A stretch of DNA of 64,000 nt, taken from NCBI RefSeq assembly GCF_003351405.1, contig NZ_CP031240.1, positions 434,001-498,000 of the forward strand, written 5' to 3'. Of this stretch, positions 34,892 through 44,831 are shown in pieces. Below the pieces are notes generated by a model. That model saw only the letters and a program-made list of their open reading frames with translations. It was not told the origin of the DNA and did no database searches. Position numbers and translations under genes: made by a program. How positions within the stretch are numbered: position 1 is the first letter of the stretch; each line of letters opens with the position of its first letter. Origin of the DNA: Haemophilus haemolyticus (lineage in GTDB: Bacteria > Pseudomonadota > Gammaproteobacteria > Enterobacterales > Pasteurellaceae).

Positions 34892-34913
34892 GTGATTTAT
34901 CAGATTTTGCCTT

Positions 34914-34936
34914 AGTAACCAAAATAGTAACCAAAA
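34914..34936 (+). repeat. putative integrase arm site, right copy
   Basis: This is the same 23-bp block as at 19709-19731, in the same orientation: two AGTAACCAAAA units. It lies 57 bp inside attR. Confidence 0.6.
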
Positions 34937-34992
34937 ATAAATGAACTAAAATAAACTTATTTTAAATCAATATCTTATATAACTAATTCACT

Positions 34993-35057
34993 TCTCGCCC
35001 AGGCACCATTTGACTAAACAAAGCCCCGCGAAACCAATCGCGGGGTTTTGTTTTATC
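34993..35057 (+). repeat. attR of the island
   Basis: This 65-bp direct repeat of 19568-19633 lacks one A (AGGCACCA instead of AGAGCACCA) and has four substitutions near the hairpin. The hairpin stem differs by a compensated pair (CCCCGCGA/TCGCGGGG here against CCCTGCGA/TCGCAGGG at attL). Confidence 0.92.
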
Positions 35058-35431
35058 TACGATTATTGGATTTATCTTATTTCCCCCTCTCATATTCCAT
35101 CACAATATGATCTCTAGAATTCAATATCAAAAACAGCAAACTATAGAAGATAATACCTGATTATTAGATATAGCAAAGAGTTTTCCTTGAATACCCTATA
35201 AAGGCTTTATTTCATTATTATAAGCTGTAAGAAACCACTCCTTTTATAATCTTTATAAATATACACAAGGTTCATATGAACGCTTTTCTTTACTGATTCA
35301 AAGCATTAATGAAAATACAAAAGAAAGAAGATAAGGAAAAAAGATGGGAAGAAACAGAATTAATTCTGATGCTTAATAACTTCCGTTTTAAACGGAGAAA
35401 TGATTTATGTTCTCTGGAACAAGATATAGCA
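35058..35431. other. non-coding or decayed stretch beyond attR
   Basis: About 370 bp of AT-rich DNA lies between attR and the tRNA terminator. A 44-codon frame starting MKIQKKEDKEK near 35309 has no clear ribosome binding site. I see no recognisable gene; it may be remnant DNA of an earlier insertion at the same tRNA site. Confidence 0.4.
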
Positions 35432-35461
35432 AAAAGCCGCTAAATTTCTTTAGCGGCTTTT
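35432..35461 (-). terminator. terminator of the tRNA-Phe/tRNA-Asn transcript
   Basis: AAAAGCCGCTAAA and its complement form a 13-bp stem with a 4-base loop, followed on the minus strand by TTGC. It lies just after tRNA-Asn. Confidence 0.8.
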
Positions 35462-35468
35462 CTGAATT

Positions 35469-35544
35469 TGGCTCCTCCTGCGGGACTCGAACCTGCGACA
35501 TATGGATTAACAGTCCACCGTTCTACCGACTGAACTAAGGAGGA
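35469..35544 (-). tRNA. tRNA-Asn(GTT)
   Basis: 76 nt with acceptor TCCTCCT...AGGAGGA, encoded CCA, and anticodon loop CTGTTAA giving GTT. Confidence 0.96.
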
Positions 35545-35546
35545 AA

Positions 35547-35622
35547 TGGTGCCTCGAGGCGGAATCGAACCACCGACACGGGGATTTTCAATCCCCTGCT
35601 CTACCGACTGAGCTATCGAGGC
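35547..35622 (-). tRNA. tRNA-Phe(GAA)
   Basis: 76 nt with acceptor GCCTCGA...TCGAGGC, encoded CCA, and anticodon loop TTGAAAA giving GAA. It is separated from tRNA-Asn by 2 bp, so the two are co-transcribed. Confidence 0.96.
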
Positions 35623-35658
35623 GTTATCGTTATTGGCTACTGCCTGACAACGGAGCGT

Positions 35659-35687
35659 ATTAAACTATTTTTTCGGGATTCGGTCAA
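35659..35687 (-). promoter_or_regulatory. promoter of tRNA-Phe/tRNA-Asn
   Basis: TTGACC and TTTAAT are separated by 17 bp on the minus strand, followed by the GC-rich discriminator ACGCTCCG. It lies about 37 bp before tRNA-Phe. Confidence 0.7.
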
Positions 35688-35802
35688 CACTTAAATTTAA
35701 AAAAATACAAAAAAACGTTGCGTTTGAATAGTTAATCATCAATATGTTTATTAAAACAACGAAATAATAAAATTATTGTAAAATAAACCGCACTTATTAT
35801 AA

Positions 35803-35836
35803 AAAATGCTCGATGGCATTTCCCAACGAGCATTTT
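35803..35836 (-). terminator. terminator of mltC
   Basis: The stem AAAATGCTCG/CGAGCATTTT lies just after the mltC stop codon. Confidence 0.75.
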
Positions 35837-35857
35837 TAATTATCTGAAAAAATCCAA

Positions 35858-36934
35858 CTATCGTCTTACACGGAATTTTTTCTGTGCTTTATCTACTTTC
35901 AACAAATAATTGCGAGCCTGTGATGATGGGTGAGCTGTCGTTAGAATGCGATAAACTTGCTCTGGATACATTTGGTTAATCTTGTAAATCGCCATATCCT
36001 TATCATTATCAAAAACACGCAATACAGCACCAGCCCCACTATTATAAGCAGAAATCATTGCAAAACGTTTTGAGGTTGGATTCGTAATTCCATCTAAATA
36101 TTGATTTTGTAAAATCCACAAATAAGATACGCCAGCATCAATATTATTCGCAGGATCATATAAATAACGAGTTGATGGTTGACCGCCCTTTCCTTTCATT
36201 GCAAACACATCTCGGCCTGCTGTATGAGGCACGACTTGCATTAATCCAATTGCATTTGCATAGCTAATCGCATATGGGTTAAAACTAGATTCCGTTTGCA
36301 TGATACCTAAGATCAAACTTTCATCAATGCCATAACGTTCAGCCGCTTTACGAACCAATGGTAGATATTTCTGCGCACGCACTTCTACGTGATTTGCAAT
36401 CATTGGAATTGCAACAAATTGCACAGTATGCCCGTTTTGTAATCGACGAGTTTGTAATTTATTTTGAATCAAGTAAGTGGCGAAATTACTTGCGATAACT
36501 TGATTAGCAATTTGTTGCCCTTGATGATCCACAACCTGTCCTAAAAGGAATGGACGAGAGCTAATCGGCACATCTCCAGATGCAAATAAATCAATACCTT
36601 TTGCATCAGCCCCCATTAACAAGGTATGGACAATAGCATTATGTAAACGATTTAGATCTTGCTGGGTTTCAATAACGATATTACCTTCATCAAAACTCAC
36701 GTGGCTACGCGTATAAAAAGAATCTGTATATTTCACGTAATCTTTTCGACTAGCCACTAACAATTCATTGACGCCCCAAATGCGGTCAATATTATGCGAG
36801 AATTGTCCTGTGAGAATATCTAACCCTTGCGTGTCTTTTGCAAAGGACTCATCATAATTGATGCCCCCACGATTCAACGAATCGCTACAAGCATACAAAA
36901 GCGGTAATAATGCTAATACTAAACACTTTTTCAT
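35858..36934 (-). CDS. mltC: membrane-bound lytic murein transglycosylase C
   Basis: The 358-residue protein has a lipoprotein signal peptide (lipobox LYAC, Cys16) and a C-terminal SLT transglycosylase domain with the catalytic glutamate in [21 protein letters not shown]. MltC cleaves peptidoglycan glycan strands from the outer membrane's inner face. It follows yggX and mutY in the same direction, the mutY-yggX-mltC order also found in E. coli. Confidence 0.96.
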   Translation of the reverse strand: MKKCLVLALLPLLYACSDSLNRGGINYDESFAKDTQGLDILTGQFSHNIDRIWGVNELLVASRKDYVKYTDSFYTRSHVSFDEGNIVIETQQDLNRLHNAIVHTLLMGADAKGIDLFASGDVPISSRPFLLGQVVDHQGQQIANQVIASNFATYLIQNKLQTRRLQNGHTVQFVAIPMIANHVEVRAQKYLPLVRKAAERYGIDESLILGIMQTESSFNPYAISYANAIGLMQVVPHTAGRDVFAMKGKGGQPSTRYLYDPANNIDAGVSYLWILQNQYLDGITNPTSKRFAMISAYNSGAGAVLRVFDNDKDMAIYKINQMYPEQVYRILTTAHPSSQARNYLLKVDKAQKKFRVRR

Positions 36935-36948
36935 TGTATAACAGCCAA

Positions 36949-37221
36949 TTAATTTGATGGAGGAACGTAACCTTCAATATGGACATCTTTACCTTCAAAC
37001 AAAAAATTTACCATTTCTTGCTCTAACAATTTACGGTGTTCCGCATTCATCATATTGAGTTTTTTCTCATTCACTAACATCGTCTGTTTCTTAATCCATT
37101 CGCCCCAAGCTTTCTTACTCACCGAATCAAAAATTCGTTTACCTAGTTCTCCAGGATAAAGTTGGAAATCTAAACCTTCCGCTTCTTGTTTGAGATACTC
37201 ACAAAAGACCATTCTTGCCAT
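36949..37221 (-). CDS. yggX: YggX, probable Fe(II)-trafficking protein
   Basis: The start chosen is at 37221 ([19 protein letters not shown]) after AAGGAATT, giving 90 residues, the normal YggX length. The conserved Cys7 and the [19 protein letters not shown] pattern are present. YggX is linked to iron-sulphur cluster protection against oxidants. It overlaps the mutY end by 23 bp, so translation is coupled. Confidence 0.94.
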   Translation of the reverse strand: MARMVFCEYLKQEAEGLDFQLYPGELGKRIFDSVSKKAWGEWIKKQTMLVNEKKLNMMNAEHRKLLEQEMVNFLFEGKDVHIEGYVPPSN

Positions 37222-38335
37222 AATAATTCCTTGCAAATTGTATTAAAAGATTCTTCACAGGCTGAGCCAGCCCGATCTGTTCAGGATTTTGCGGATCATA
37301 CCAATATTTGAGCGCACTTGATAGATTTGATTGATATTCTTTTGGACTTTCCACAACTTTGCGCCAATCTAAATTAGCTTGCTCAATATTAATTCCACCG
37401 TCCATTTCTGCATAAATAGGATGGATGTCTAAATGGAAATGGCTAAAGGTATGACGAAAAGCCGGCCATTCTTGATAATAGCTGACTTTTTCTTGCGCTA
37501 AAAAATGAAGCAACGAAGCTTTATCTTCAAATTGTGGAAAACAAAACAATCCTCCCCATAACCCCGAGTTTTCTCGCTGCTCCAAGCACACTTTGCCATT
37601 TTTAGATAAAATCAAAAAATAAGTGTCTTTTTCAGGCATATCTTTTTTAGGCTTTTTGGCAGGAAACTTTTCCCAACTATGATTTTGATAAGCTAAGCAC
37701 TCCAAATTTAATGGGCAAAGCTCACATTTTGGTTTGGTTCGCGTACATACCATCGCGCCAATATCCATCATAGCTTGATTAAAATCCGCCACACGATCTA
37801 TGGGTGTAACCTGTTCAGTCAACGTCCACAAATAATTTTCTACTTTTTTCTCGCCAGGCCACCCCTCAACAGTAAAATAGCGAGCTAACACTCGTTTTAC
37901 ATTACCGTCTAAAATCGGATAAGGCTGATTTAATACGGAAGATAAAATAGCCCCAGCTGTCGAGCGCCCTACACCTGGTAACGCCCAAACATGCATAAAA
38001 TCTGTCGGAAAATTTCCATTAAATTCACCCCGCACTTTTTGAGCCGCTTTATGTAAATTACGCGCCCGAGCGTAATAGCCTAAACCAGACCATAAATGCA
38101 AAACTTCGTCTTGCGAAGCATTGGCAAGTGCGGTGATATTTGGAAATGTTTTAATAAATCGCTCAAAATAAGGAATCACTGTCGCAACTTGTGTTTGTTG
38201 TAACATCACCTCAGAAAGCCATACACCATAAAGCGTTTTATTTTGTTGCCACGGCAAATGTTTGCGGCCAAATTTGTCATACCATTTCAGCACTGATTGT
38301 GCAAAAGGTGCGTTACTTGAAGATTTTGCTAACAT
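37199..38335 (-). CDS. mutY: A/G-specific adenine glycosylase
   Basis: The 378-residue enzyme has the HhH-GPD core with catalytic aspartate in [16 protein letters not shown], the 4Fe-4S cluster cysteines (C-x6-C-x2-C-x5-C in [17 protein letters not shown]), and a C-terminal Nudix-like domain that recognises 8-oxoG. It removes A mispaired with 8-oxoG. An uptake signal lies directly upstream of the start. Confidence 0.96.
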   Translation of the reverse strand: MLAKSSSNAPFAQSVLKWYDKFGRKHLPWQQNKTLYGVWLSEVMLQQTQVATVIPYFERFIKTFPNITALANASQDEVLHLWSGLGYYARARNLHKAAQKVRGEFNGNFPTDFMHVWALPGVGRSTAGAILSSVLNQPYPILDGNVKRVLARYFTVEGWPGEKKVENYLWTLTEQVTPIDRVADFNQAMMDIGAMVCTRTKPKCELCPLNLECLAYQNHSWEKFPAKKPKKDMPEKDTYFLILSKNGKVCLEQRENSGLWGGLFCFPQFEDKASLLHFLAQEKVSYYQEWPAFRHTFSHFHLDIHPIYAEMDGGINIEQANLDWRKVVESPKEYQSNLSSALKYWYDPQNPEQIGLAQPVKNLLIQFARNYYGKNGLL

Positions 38336-38385
38336 AAAAGAAAGGTGCGGTTAAAAATCCGAATGATTTTACACGAAAATAAGGC

Positions 38386-38413
38386 TTGTTTATCTGTATT
38401 TTTTCAGTATAAT
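38386..38413 (+). promoter_or_regulatory. promoter of rpmE
   Basis: TTGTTT and TATAAT are separated by 16 bp. A leader of about 90 nt with the GC-rich ACGCGGTGTGGGG follows before the rpmE start. Confidence 0.65.
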
Positions 38414-38509
38414 CCGCAATCTATTTGGTGCCAATTATGGCGTATTATTAACTCACGCGGTGTGGGGAGAAAGTTCTTATAGCGGCGTGGCTTCATTTTG
38501 AGGTTTTCT

Positions 38510-38722
38510 ATGAAACAAGGTATTCATCCTGAATATAAAGAAATCACAGCAACCTGTTCTTGTGGTAATGTGATCAAGACTCGTTCAACTTTAGGTAAAG
38601 ACATCAATCTTGATGTGTGTGGTAACTGCCACCCATTCTATACTGGTAAACAACGTGTTGTTGATACTGGTGGTCGTGTTGAGCGTTTCAACAGCCGTTT
38701 CAAAATTCCAAGCACAAAATAA
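38510..38722 (+). CDS. rpmE: 50S ribosomal protein L31 (zinc-binding form)
   Basis: I chose the ATG at 38510 ([13 protein letters not shown]), preceded by TGAGG, giving 70 residues. Zinc-binding cysteines (CSCG and CGNC) mark the C+ type, the form expressed in zinc sufficiency. Its own promoter and terminator are visible. Confidence 0.97.
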   Translation: MKQGIHPEYKEITATCSCGNVIKTRSTLGKDINLDVCGNCHPFYTGKQRVVDTGGRVERFNSRFKIPSTK

Positions 38723-38738
38723 TTTGGACTTGTTTAAA

Positions 38739-38764
38739 AAAACCCCGCCAATTTGCGGGGTTTT
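38739..38764 (+). terminator. terminator of rpmE
   Basis: AAAACCCCGC/GCGGGGTTTT form a 10-bp stem with a 6-base loop, followed by GTTTTATC. Confidence 0.9.
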
Positions 38765-38808
38765 GTTTTATCAAGAAGATAAAATGTTGCTCATTTCAAC
38801 AAACTAGT

Positions 38809-39411
38809 TTACAAACCCATCGCATTCTCAACCTGAACGAAAAATCCTTTATCATTCAAAATAACGCTGTAATCTGTTTGATAACTTTTTCCATCCGTCA
38901 CTACTAAAGCATGGCAGCTTCGAATGCCTTTTTGTGGATAAAATTGCGTTTCTCTTGCTTGAAGAATTTGTTTCACCATCATACTGGTTTTAGTTGAATC
39001 GCCTTGCTGCTTAAATGCATCAGATAACACTTTTGACACAGAAAAATCATTACATTGTGGCACAATCACTGGCTTATAAACTGGTTTCTCCTTTGCTGCT
39101 TTTTCATGTTTTGCTGAAACAACTGTTGTCGGTTTTTTCTCGATAGATGTCTTAGGTTTCGAGCTAATTTCCTTTACCAAAGCTTTAGGCTTTTTGTCTG
39201 TCAATTTCACAGTTTGTTTTTTATTTTTAGTACTAATTTTCTTGGTTAGAACTAATTTAGTTTCTTTCATTTTTTTAGTTTGTTGTTTTTTATCTAAAGA
39301 TTTGGTTACTACAATTTTTTTATTTATTTGATTTTTATGTACTGGTGCTGCAGTAACTGATGTCGTAAAAAATGGCAACAACACCAAAATGAACGTTATC
39401 AATTTTCTCAT
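38809..39411 (-). CDS. lysine-rich secreted protein of unknown function
   Basis: The 200-residue product has a signal peptide (about residues 1-21, ending VTAAP), a low-complexity linker to about residue 115 that is mainly Lys, Thr, Val and Ser, and a compact C-terminal domain of about 85 residues with two cysteines (PQCNDFSVS and IRSCHALV) that could form a disulphide. It should be exported. I do not recognise the family. The linker resembles those of proteins that cross the periplasm. Confidence 0.8.
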   Translation of the reverse strand: MRKLITFILVLLPFFTTSVTAAPVHKNQINKKIVVTKSLDKKQQTKKMKETKLVLTKKISTKNKKQTVKLTDKKPKALVKEISSKPKTSIEKKPTTVVSAKHEKAAKEKPVYKPVIVPQCNDFSVSKVLSDAFKQQGDSTKTSMMVKQILQARETQFYPQKGIRSCHALVVTDGKSYQTDYSVILNDKGFFVQVENAMGL

Positions 39412-39429
39412 TCATGTCTCCTTAAACAT

Positions 39430-39457
39430 AAAGTGCGGTTAAAATTAACCGCACTTT
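39430..39457 (-). terminator. inverted uptake-signal terminator of gpmA
   Basis: AAAGTGCGGTTAA and its exact complement with a 2-base loop; both arms carry uptake signals. It lies after the gpmA stop and before the lysine-rich gene. Confidence 0.8.
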
Positions 39458-39489
39458 GAATGTTAAATAAAAAAAAGTAAAGCGATAAA

Positions 39490-40173
39490 TTAAAGGTAGT
39501 AGTGTTCTACGTAATTTAATTTATCATCAAGTTTTAATACTAAAGGTTGGCCAGTTGGAATTTCAAAATCCATAATTTCAGCATCAGAAATACCGATAAT
39601 ATGTTTTGCTAATGCACGGAGTGAGTTACCGTGAGCAACAACTAAAACACGTTTACCAGAAAGCATTGCTGGTGCAATTTGGTCTTCCCAGAATGGAAGT
39701 GCACGCTCTAAAGTAATTTTTAAGTTTTCTGCATTCGGCACTACGTCAGATGGAATATTTGCGTAACGACGGTCATTGTGTGCAGAATTTGGATCTTGTG
39801 GATCTAGATCTGGTGGAGAAATGTCATAAGAACGACGCCAAATATGAACTTGTTCGTCACCATATTGTTCCGCAGTCGCTTTTTTATCTAAACCTTGTAA
39901 AGCACCATAATGACGTTCATTTAAACGCCAGTTTTTCACTTGAGGAATCCATAATTGATGGGATTCTTCTAACACGATATTACAAGTTTTAATTGCACGA
40001 GTTAGCACAGATGTAAATGCGATATCAAACTCATAGCCAGCATCTAATAATTTTTTGCCCGCTGCTTTTGCTTCTTCTACGCCGCGTTCTGTTAAATTTA
40101 CATCACGCCAGCCAGTGAACAAGTTTTTCGCATTCCATTCACTAAAACCGTGACGGATAAATACTAATTCCAT
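39490..40173 (-). CDS. gpmA: 2,3-bisphosphoglycerate-dependent phosphoglycerate mutase
   Basis: The 227-residue protein has the histidine-phosphatase RHG motif ([10 protein letters not shown], catalytic His9) and the second histidine in [11 protein letters not shown]. It interconverts 3- and 2-phosphoglycerate in glycolysis and gluconeogenesis. The length matches the dPGM class. It is divergent from envC. Confidence 0.96.
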   Translation of the reverse strand: MELVFIRHGFSEWNAKNLFTGWRDVNLTERGVEEAKAAGKKLLDAGYEFDIAFTSVLTRAIKTCNIVLEESHQLWIPQVKNWRLNERHYGALQGLDKKATAEQYGDEQVHIWRRSYDISPPDLDPQDPNSAHNDRRYANIPSDVVPNAENLKITLERALPFWEDQIAPAMLSGKRVLVVAHGNSLRALAKHIIGISDAEIMDFEIPTGQPLVLKLDDKLNYVEHYYL

Positions 40174-40348
40174 AAGAATCTCCTAAAATTTAAGTAAAAG
40201 ATAACTCACACTTTATAGCAAAAATTGAGTATGTTTAAAAGCAAAAAGGCGAGATTTCCTGATCTTTAGCAAAAAATAGGAGCTAAACTTTTTCGCCTTT
40301 TAACAAATATGATAAGATTTGTACGATTTTAAGAATTTAGGAAAAATT

Positions 40349-41581
40349 ATGCTGTATTCGGGATTAAACAAAAAAATATCGCCATTTTTCACCGCACTTT
40401 TTAGCTGCGGTTTGTTGATTTTTTCCCCAATAAGCCATGCTTCCGATCTTAACCAGATTCAAAAGCAAATTAAGCAACAAGAATCTAAAATTGCTGAACA
40501 AAAACGCGTGCAAGCTAAGCTACAAGCTAATTTGAAAAACCATGAAAGTAAAATTAATGCTGTCGTGGGTGAGTTACATGAAACAGAAATGAGCTTGAAA
40601 GAAATTCGTAAGCAAATTTCTGACTCAGATAAACAACTCAAACAATTGGAAAAACAAGAATCTGAACAAAAATCACGATTAGCGAAACAAATGGATATGA
40701 TTTATCGCTCAGGTTTAAATCCTTCCGTCATTGAAAGAATGTTTTCTAAAAATGCGGAAAAAGCAGAACGCATGAAAGTGTACTATCAACATTTAAACCA
40801 AGTTCGAATCGAAATAATTGATAGTTTAAAAGCAACACAAGCTCAAATTGTATCTCAAAAAGAATCCATTTTAGGTCAGCAAAAAAATCATCGAGATCAA
40901 CTTTTAACGCAAAAAAAACAGCAACAAGAATTACAAAAATCACAACAAGAACGCCAATCTACGCTAAATGAACTTAATAAAAATTTGGCGAGAGATCAAA
41001 ATAAATTGGATAGCCTAAAGGCTAATGAACAAGCGCTCCGTCAAGAAATTCAACGAGCAGAAAAAGCGGCTTTAGAACAAGAAAAAAGAGAGCGAGAAGC
41101 GCTTTCACAACGACAAAAAGCTGAAGAAAAACGGACTTCAAAACCTTATCAACCGACAGCACAAGAACGTCAATTACTTAACAGCACAAGTGGTTTAGGG
41201 ATTGCAAAAAAACAATATTCAGCTCCAGTTTCAGGACCGACTTTACATAATTTTGGAACGATTCAGGCAGGTGAAGTTCGTTGGAAAGGTATGGTTATTG
41301 GTGCCTCAGCTGGAACTGCAGTCAAAGCGATTGCGGCTGGACGTGTAATTTTAGCTGGGTATTTGAATGGCTACGGTTATATGGTCATCGTCAAACATGG
41401 AGAAACAGACTTAAGTTTATATGGTTTCAATCAAGCCGTATTGGTAAAAGTTGGTCAACTTGTTTCTGCTGGACAAACTATTGCTCAAGTCGGTAATACT
41501 GGTGAAATTTCGCGTTCTGCACTCTATTTTGGAATTAGCCGAAAAGGCACACCAGTGAATCCAGCTGGATGGATCCGTTAA
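40349..41581 (+). CDS. envC: murein hydrolase activator EnvC
   Basis: I chose the ATG at 40349, after TAGGAAAA, giving 410 residues. A signal peptide (ending SHA near residue 30) is followed by a long coiled coil (residues 30-260, very Gln/Lys-rich) and a C-terminal LytM domain without the full zinc-binding set, as in EnvC. EnvC activates the AmiA/AmiB amidases at the septum. The downstream gene begins within its stop codon. Confidence 0.93.
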   Translation: MLYSGLNKKISPFFTALFSCGLLIFSPISHASDLNQIQKQIKQQESKIAEQKRVQAKLQANLKNHESKINAVVGELHETEMSLKEIRKQISDSDKQLKQLEKQESEQKSRLAKQMDMIYRSGLNPSVIERMFSKNAEKAERMKVYYQHLNQVRIEIIDSLKATQAQIVSQKESILGQQKNHRDQLLTQKKQQQELQKSQQERQSTLNELNKNLARDQNKLDSLKANEQALRQEIQRAEKAALEQEKREREALSQRQKAEEKRTSKPYQPTAQERQLLNSTSGLGIAKKQYSAPVSGPTLHNFGTIQAGEVRWKGMVIGASAGTAVKAIAAGRVILAGYLNGYGYMVIVKHGETDLSLYGFNQAVLVKVGQLVSAGQTIAQVGNTGEISRSALYFGISRKGTPVNPAGWIR

Positions 41582-42423
41582 TGAAACTTCTCATAAAAAG
41601 TGCGATGAAAAATTTCATCATTTTTTCTACCGCACTTTATACTTCTATCTCCCTTGCGCAAAATAAACTTGCTATTGTTATTGATGATGTAGGCTATCAT
41701 CTCAAAGAAGATGCGGCTATTTTTGCAATGCCACGAGAAATTTCTGTAGCAATTATTCCTGCTGCGCCTCATGCTCGAGCTCGAAATCAAGAAGCAAAAT
41801 CTCAAGGTCGAGACATTTTAATTCATATGCCGATGCAACCGGTGAGTGCGGTGAAAATAGAGGATGGAGGACTACATTTAGGAATGTCTTCAGCACAGGT
41901 CAATGATCGAGTAAATACAGCCAAAAATATCGTGAATTATGCCATTGGCATGAATAATCACATGGGCAGTGCGGCTACTGCGGATCCCCAATTAATGACT
42001 TATTTAATGACTGCACTTCAAGAAAAACATTTATTCTTTTTAGATAGCCGAACAATAGGAAAATCTGTAGCAGGAAAAATAGCAAAAGAACAAGGGGTTC
42101 GTTCATTAGATCGTCATATATTTTTAGATGACAGTAACGAACTAGCTGCGGTTCAACATCAATTTCAAGCAGCAATTCAATATGCAAGGAAACATGGTAC
42201 AGCGATTGCGATAGGACATCCTCGTCCAAATACCATTGCGGTGTTACAAGCAGGAATTAACAATTTACCTGAAGATATCCAACTTGTAGGAATAGGCAAT
42301 TTATGGCGTAATGAAAAAGTAATCCCACCTAAGCCATTTATTTTATTATTTACAGAAATGCCTGCGCCAACCTCAATGGAACCTTTTAAACCCGTTGGAT
42401 TACTACGTGGAATTCCAAAATAA
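41581..42423 (+). CDS. yibQ: YibQ-like divergent polysaccharide deacetylase
   Basis: The start at 41581 overlaps the envC stop (TAATG), giving 280 residues with a signal peptide (to about residue 26, SLAQ). The domain is the divergent polysaccharide deacetylase fold: LAIVIDDVGYH, ILIHMPMQP, NNHMGSAAT, FFLDSRT, IGHPRPNT. The envC-yibQ pairing is conserved in gammaproteobacteria. Substrate is not established. Confidence 0.9.
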   Translation: MKLLIKSAMKNFIIFSTALYTSISLAQNKLAIVIDDVGYHLKEDAAIFAMPREISVAIIPAAPHARARNQEAKSQGRDILIHMPMQPVSAVKIEDGGLHLGMSSAQVNDRVNTAKNIVNYAIGMNNHMGSAATADPQLMTYLMTALQEKHLFFLDSRTIGKSVAGKIAKEQGVRSLDRHIFLDDSNELAAVQHQFQAAIQYARKHGTAIAIGHPRPNTIAVLQAGINNLPEDIQLVGIGNLWRNEKVIPPKPFILLFTEMPAPTSMEPFKPVGLLRGIPK

Positions 42424-42449
42424 AAACCTGATTTTACAATCAGTTTTTT
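42424..42449. terminator. bidirectional hairpin between yibQ and murQ
   Basis: CTGATT/AATCAG with extra A-T pairs around a bulged base; T-runs on both sides allow use from both directions. Confidence 0.6.
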
Positions 42450-42452
42450 GTC

Positions 42453-43367
<915 letters not shown>

Positions 43368-43373
43368 TTAATC

Positions 43374-44513
43374 TTAGTCTTTAGGAAAAATAGCCCCCAA
43401 ACTAACCGCACTTTTTGCGCCAGTTACGCTAGGCAGGTTTGCTGGTAAATTGTTCATTCGACAATAAGCTAACCAAGCAAAAGCAGCGGCTTCTACATAA
43501 TCAATATCAAAACCTTGCTCTGTCGTTGTACCAACCTGCCAATCGAGTAAATTATCATGCAATCTACGCATAATTAAGCTATTCTTTGCACCGCCGCCAC
43601 ATACTAATAAACGTTTTGGTAAATCTGTTTGAAGTTGATTTAGTGCATTGACAATGCTTGTTACCGTTAATTCAACAAGTGTCGCTTGCACATCTTCTGG
43701 GGATAATGTGATTTTGGAGGAAAGCGCGGTAAGTTTTTTAGATGCTTTTTCTACTTTGCCAATTAACCACTCAAGATTAAATAACTCTCTCCCTGTACTT
43801 TTGGGAGCGGGTAAAGAGAAAAAAGGTTCATTTAATAATTCCTCAAGCAGAACTTGATTCACGTTGCCTTTTGAAGCCCACTCACCATTTTTGTCATAGC
43901 GAAGACCTTGGTGTTTTTCTATCCATTGATCTAATAATGTATTACCAGGCCCCGTATCAAAGCCAATTACAGGTTGATTAGGAAACAATATAGAAACATT
44001 ACTAATCCCACCAATATTTAAAACAACTGTAGAAAAATTAGCATTTGAAAATATAGCTTTATGGAAAGCAGGTACAAGAGGGGCACCTTGTCCGCCTAAA
44101 GCCATATCTTTACGACGAAAATCACCAATAACAGATATTCCTGTTTTAGCTGCCAATAAATTCATATCGCCTAGTTGCATCGTGAAAGGAAATTCTGAAG
44201 CAGGAGAATGCCATACAGTCTGCCCATGACAACCAATAGCTTCAATTTGGCTTGGAATAAGATTATATTTTTGTAGAAAGGTATGTACACAATCACAATA
44301 CAGTAAAGCAAGCTCATGATCGAGTTCGCCTAAATTTTGTAGAGTTGTTTCACCTGATTGAATGAGTTTGGTTAATTTCTGACGCAAATTTTCTGGCATA
44401 GGAAAAAAATCAGATAAGATAAGTTGAGGGTCTAGAGAAAAATCAACGAGAGCAATATCTACTCCATCTAGACTAGTTCCAGACATCATGCCAAGATAAT
44501 ATTGAGGTTTCAT
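43374..44513 (-). CDS. anmK: anhydro-N-acetylmuramic acid kinase
   Basis: The 379-residue ASKHA-fold kinase begins with the family motif [18 protein letters not shown] and contains NIGGISNVS and [14 protein letters not shown]. It converts anhydro-MurNAc to MurNAc-6-P, the substrate of MurQ just downstream. This is a complete two-step pathway in one operon. Confidence 0.97.
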   Translation of the reverse strand: MKPQYYLGMMSGTSLDGVDIALVDFSLDPQLILSDFFPMPENLRQKLTKLIQSGETTLQNLGELDHELALLYCDCVHTFLQKYNLIPSQIEAIGCHGQTVWHSPASEFPFTMQLGDMNLLAAKTGISVIGDFRRKDMALGGQGAPLVPAFHKAIFSNANFSTVVLNIGGISNVSILFPNQPVIGFDTGPGNTLLDQWIEKHQGLRYDKNGEWASKGNVNQVLLEELLNEPFFSLPAPKSTGRELFNLEWLIGKVEKASKKLTALSSKITLSPEDVQATLVELTVTSIVNALNQLQTDLPKRLLVCGGGAKNSLIMRRLHDNLLDWQVGTTTEQGFDIDYVEAAAFAWLAYCRMNNLPANLPSVTGAKSAVSLGAIFPKD

Positions 44514-44647
44514 ACTAATTATTTTTATATTTTGATCTCAATAATTATATATCTAATTTAAAAAGAAAAATAAAAAGAATTATTAAATAATATGAAAAAG
44601 GTATGAGTATAAAGATATTTTATGATTAATTAAAAAGAATATTTTAA

Positions 44648-44723
44648 TGGCAGGGGCGGAGAGGCTCGAACTCCCAACACCCGGTTTTGGAGACCGGTGC
44701 TCTACCAATTGAACTACGCCCCT
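44648..44723 (-). tRNA. tRNA-Trp(CCA)
   Basis: 76 nt with acceptor AGGGGCG/CGCCCCT, encoded CCA and anticodon loop CTCCAAA giving CCA. It is the distal end of the rRNA operon. Confidence 0.96.
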
Positions 44724-44739
44724 ATTGGTATGAATAAAT

Positions 44740-44816
44740 TGGCGGAATGGACGGGACTCGAACCCGCGACCCCCTGCGTGACAGGCAGGTATTCTAACCA
44801 GCTGAACTACCACTCC
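44740..44816 (-). tRNA. tRNA-Asp(GTC)
   Basis: 77 nt with acceptor GGAGTGG/CCATTCC, encoded CCA and anticodon loop CTGTCAC giving GTC. It lies between the second 5S gene and tRNA-Trp. Confidence 0.95.
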
Positions 44817-44831
44817 GCTAAATGTGGTAAT

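Larger units (their letters stand above)
19568..35057. mobile_element. capsid-forming phage-inducible chromosomal island (cf-PICI), about 15.4 kb
   Basis: The element is bounded by attL and attR at tRNA-Leu and encodes integrase, AlpA, an SF3 helicase and a full HK97-type head and DNA packaging set. It lacks tail tube, tape measure, baseplate, fibre and lysis genes. That set defines the cf-PICI family, which builds its own capsids and takes only tails from helper phages. It has about six uptake signals, fewer per kb than the surrounding genome, which suggests acquisition inside the Pasteurellaceae with partial adaptation. No gene looks broken. Confidence 0.85.

Noticed and set aside
34716..34934. 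72-codon open frame on the minus strand near attR
   Set aside because: It lies over the right iteron module and the arm site, has no ribosome binding site, and its protein reads as repeats of the iteron translation.
19568..35057. Classification as a defective complete prophage
   Set aside because: Every module present is intact, the missing parts are whole functional sets (tail, lysis), and the left-end gene set (int, AlpA, P4-like helicase) is that of satellites rather than of phages.
35309..35443. 44-codon frame starting MKIQKKEDKEK beyond attR
   Set aside because: No clear ribosome binding site, low-complexity composition, and it runs into the tRNA terminator.
44583..44813. 76-codon frame across tRNA-Trp and tRNA-Asp
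   Set aside because: It is a translation of tRNA sequence, a common artefact.
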